From assembly GCA_902778265.1 (NCBI GenBank), contig CACYXI010000050.1, positions 1-40,129 on the forward strand: 40,129 nucleotides of DNA, in the 5' to 3' direction. The number at the start of each line of letters is the position of its first letter. Position 1 is the first letter of the stretch. The position numbers and the translations under genes were made by a program. The DNA is from an uncultured Bacteroidales bacterium. GTDB lineage: Bacteria; Bacteroidota; Bacteroidia; Bacteroidales; Bacteroidaceae. Shown here piece after piece: positions 37,774 through 40,129 of this stretch. The notes below the pieces were generated by a model. It saw only the letters and a list, made by a program, of their open reading frames with translations, was not told the DNA's origin and searched no databases.

Positions 37774-39954
37774 ATGGATAGGAGTAAATTTACCTTAGAG
37801 GAACGTGTCAAGCTCCTTGAGATGGAGGTCGAAGTTCTTCAGAATAAGATAAAGGAACTTACAGCGTGTGAAACTGTTGGCGTTGAGGAAAAAATGGTTG
37901 GGCAGATTGATGCCGAACCGCAAACTGTTGATGTCCCAGTTTCTGAACCTGGCATTCCTGAACCAGTTGCTGAGACTCCAATAGAAGAGCCTGCTCCTGA
38001 GCCTGTTATGCAGACTGTGGAGGTCGCAGTTGAGAACGAAAAAGATAATTCTGAGGAAATCGAGGTTCCTGTTCAAGAGCCAGATTTTAGCAGAATGACC
38101 AAGGTGGATTCTGAAGATCTCATTGCAGAGAATGAAACCAGTATGGAGAGCAAGCTCGGCAAGAAGATAATGAGCATCCTTGCATCAATATTGATATTTG
38201 TCAGTCTTGTGCTCTTTGGCAAGCTCATCCAGCCACGACTTACTCCAGAGGTGAGAACCGTTTTGATGTATGTTGTATGTTTGGCTCTCTCTGGTGTAGG
38301 TCTCTGGAGAATGTCAAAGCCCGAATCACGATATAAGACTCTGTTTACTGCCGTTGCAGGTTGTGGTGTTGGCGGATTGTATATCTCAGGACTTGTGGCA
38401 AGGTTTGTGCTCGGCACATTTACCGATATGTCGCTTCTCATTTCAGATGCCATCTGGATAGTGGCGGTACTTACGCTCGTCAAATACAAACAAGGCATTT
38501 TTACCTATATCTGCTATGCAGGAATCTTCATAGCCACGTGTCTGACATGTCTGAAATGGAATACGAATATCATTGGAATGGTGGTCTATGTTACTTCTGT
38601 ATCGGCTTTGTTCGCAATAAGTTACTCTCGTAACTATAAAACGGACTTGTGGTTTATGATTCAGCATCCTGTGGTGTGTCTTTTGATGATATTTGCATAT
38701 CAGGATAGTCTGCTGTATCTTTGCATTTTGTATGCCTTGATACTTCTGCCGTTTATCGCTCAGTTTAGGTACTATAAGTTTGATGATGACAACTTTCCAT
38801 TTGCCATAATAAGTGTTTTTGTTTCGTTCGTTGGATTGCTGTCTGTTGTGATGTTCATGAATCTGCTGGCTTATCCAAATGGGACACGTGAATCTCTTTT
38901 TGTATGGCCGAATGCACTTTTAGCCTTGACGGCTGCTGGTATGGCTGTTGTTATGTTGAAACATCGCGAGACGGAAAAGAAGCTATTCTTCTATCTGCCG
39001 TTTGGTATTGCCTTGGGAGTTATCTATGTGTTCGACATCTCAACCATTTATAGCAACTATATTGGTAATGCTCTTCTGTTTGCTATCACGCTCATTCTTG
39101 GAGTTAGATGGAAGAATGCCATACTGAGATATGTGGGTTATGTCTTTATGTTTATGTATGCTTTGCAACATCCTGCTGAACTTGGTTTCTGGTCGGTGGC
39201 TGTTGTCTTCTTGGTTGCTTGGGGAAGTATGGTGTCTTGGCTTGGGAATAACTATGCGATGTTAGAGAAATACATCCTTACGGGATTGCTCCTTGTTCTG
39301 ATTGCCGATATGTGTGTGGAGATTCCTATGGATTGTAGTGTCTTCTATATAATTGCAGGTGCTTTCTGCTTTGCAATCAATATGCCATTCTACTACACAG
39401 ACCGTAATACTGGCTATCTGGAAGAAAAATCACGATTGGCAGGTTATGTGGTTACGGAGTTTGCTGTTGCACTTGGCTTGGGCTTTATCAGTGCAGCTCA
39501 TTCGCCTATGATGTTTATCAAACCATTGCTTGGAACAGAGACACTTGCCTTGATAGTAATCGTACTAATAACCCTTGCATTGGCTTGTCTAAACGTCAAG
39601 AGTCTTTATGCAAAATATGGTGAGGAAAATGAAAAGCTTCTCAGCATTTATGTTTGTGCTAAGTTCACTTTGCTCATCCTCTGCATCCTTTGCAGGGCTG
39701 ATGCCATTAGTTTTGTGATTAGTTTGGTAGGCATCGTTGCGGCCATTGTCTTCATCGTGGTAGGTTTCTACAAGAGGCTTAAAGGCTGTAGGTTGTACGG
39801 TCTTGTATTGTGTCTTGTCTGCATTGCCAAGCTCCTTCTCTTTGATGTTGAGTATGATTCATCCGTAATGCGTCCTATCGGTTATCTTACCGCTGGCTTG
39901 CTGTGCTATCTCATCAGTTGGATATACACAAAGTTGGAGAACAGGATAAAATAG
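37774..39954 (+). CDS. DUF2339-type multi-pass membrane protein
   Basis: A 726-residue protein. Residues 1-35 form a short coiled coil (TLEERVKLLEMEVEVLQNKI). Residues 40-110 are a Pro/Glu-rich linker (EPGIPEPVAETPIEEPAPEP and similar). After SMESKLGKKIMSILASILIF the rest is more than fifteen hydrophobic segments with Gly-rich turns such as AVAGCGVGGLYISG. This layout (cytoplasmic coil, acidic linker, many membrane helices) matches the DUF2339 family of predicted inner-membrane proteins of unknown function. It is expressed from its own promoter through a long leader filled by a REP-like cluster. It stands divergent from sppA; I see no partner gene in the window. Confidence 0.85.
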   Translation: MDRSKFTLEERVKLLEMEVEVLQNKIKELTACETVGVEEKMVGQIDAEPQTVDVPVSEPGIPEPVAETPIEEPAPEPVMQTVEVAVENEKDNSEEIEVPVQEPDFSRMTKVDSEDLIAENETSMESKLGKKIMSILASILIFVSLVLFGKLIQPRLTPEVRTVLMYVVCLALSGVGLWRMSKPESRYKTLFTAVAGCGVGGLYISGLVARFVLGTFTDMSLLISDAIWIVAVLTLVKYKQGIFTYICYAGIFIATCLTCLKWNTNIIGMVVYVTSVSALFAISYSRNYKTDLWFMIQHPVVCLLMIFAYQDSLLYLCILYALILLPFIAQFRYYKFDDDNFPFAIISVFVSFVGLLSVVMFMNLLAYPNGTRESLFVWPNALLALTAAGMAVVMLKHRETEKKLFFYLPFGIALGVIYVFDISTIYSNYIGNALLFAITLILGVRWKNAILRYVGYVFMFMYALQHPAELGFWSVAVVFLVAWGSMVSWLGNNYAMLEKYILTGLLLVLIADMCVEIPMDCSVFYIIAGAFCFAINMPFYYTDRNTGYLEEKSRLAGYVVTEFAVALGLGFISAAHSPMMFIKPLLGTETLALIVIVLITLALACLNVKSLYAKYGEENEKLLSIYVCAKFTLLILCILCRADAISFVISLVGIVAAIVFIVVGFYKRLKGCRLYGLVLCLVCIAKLLLFDVEYDSSVMRPIGYLTAGLLCYLISWIYTKLENRIK

Positions 39955-40129
39955 GCACCCCGAAGTTCTTGGCGGTATTGGGAAATGTTTGCTTTTGCAT
40001 TCTAATTCGATAAGGTCTTTGGGCTTTGCTAGTCCTGTAAGTTACTATGTTTGCATTCGCTAACGGCGAGTACGACATGGTAGGCGGACACTCTCGGGGG
40101 CTGCGAGCCCCCTGCCGTGAGGCACCCCC
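39955..40129. other. Intergenic end of window with a G/C-rich hairpin
   Basis: No gene is seen. A hairpin GGGGGCTGCGAGCCCCC (40096-40112) and two copies of GGCACCCC, just after the stop and at the last bases, suggest another dispersed repeat running out of the window. Confidence 0.4.

Noticed and set aside
1-40129. tRNA or rRNA genes
   Set aside because: I looked for cloverleaf-like motifs and conserved rRNA stretches and saw none; short tRNA-like fragments cannot be excluded without a covariance search.

Overview
The window looks like a chromosomal segment of a Prevotella/Segatella-type Bacteroidales (Bacteroidota). Several genes carry the Bacteroidetes promoter pattern (TTTG or TTG, about 19-20 bases, TAnnTTTG). 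Gene families typical of the phylum are present: TonB-type outer-membrane barrel, GldH, DUF3098, DUF2723, and the holB-ricT-gldH order. The G+C content is moderate. I saw no rRNA, tRNA or CRISPR array.

Layout. 1-1.6 kb: a gene-poor, highly structured region. 1.6-6.5 kb (+): a ComEC-like metallo-beta-lactamase-fold protein, a TonB-dependent-receptor-like outer-membrane protein, a rhodanese lipoprotein and a DUF2007 protein. 6.8-10.9 kb (-): a short AraC-type regulator, a small HExxH membrane protein, a histidine kinase with its response regulator, and an AAA/DUF4143 ATPase whose promoter is followed by palindromic operator-like sites. 10.9-13.0 kb: about 2 kb of hairpins and dispersed repeats. 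13.0-18.2 kb (+): a MacB/FtsX-type permease, its LolD/MacB-type ATPase, and a TlpA-like thiol oxidoreductase whose 5' end has been replaced by a dispersed repeat. 18.2-21.8 kb (-): DUF3098 and DUF2723 membrane proteins. 22.1-26.5 kb (-): an accessory island with an Imm11-like protein, a broken Rpn/PD-(D/E)XK gene, two tandem paralogues and a secreted protein. 27.5 kb (+): a 63-aa peptide gene behind about 1 kb of structured DNA. 28.2-37.0 kb (-): rlpA, then a housekeeping run transcribed sppA-lpxK-thiL-holB-ricT-gldH. 37.8-40 kb (+): a large DUF2339-type membrane protein.

The most unusual property is the density and placement of repeats. At least seven families of short palindromic or inverted elements fill almost every intergenic gap, including each junction of the sppA-gldH run. 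Some lie inside coding sequences without breaking the frame (the kinase ATP-binding domain and two sites in the DUF2723 protein). One family ends in CTAG, which supplies the stop codon of two unrelated genes.

A separate class is arrays with an 11-bp period, about one helical turn. These occur at four places (816-1337, 12545-12621, 27129-27229, 37237-37339), each in a non-coding region ahead of a plus-strand gene. At three of them, nested inverted repeats with iterated short motifs lie in or next to the array. I cannot attach this class to a described system, and it is the best candidate here for something new.

Several genes show changed ends: rlpA appears to begin at ACG, holB at TTG or GTG, sppA at GTG, the tlpA-like gene is truncated, and the Rpn gene carries a 28-bp tandem duplication whose loss would restore one reading frame.
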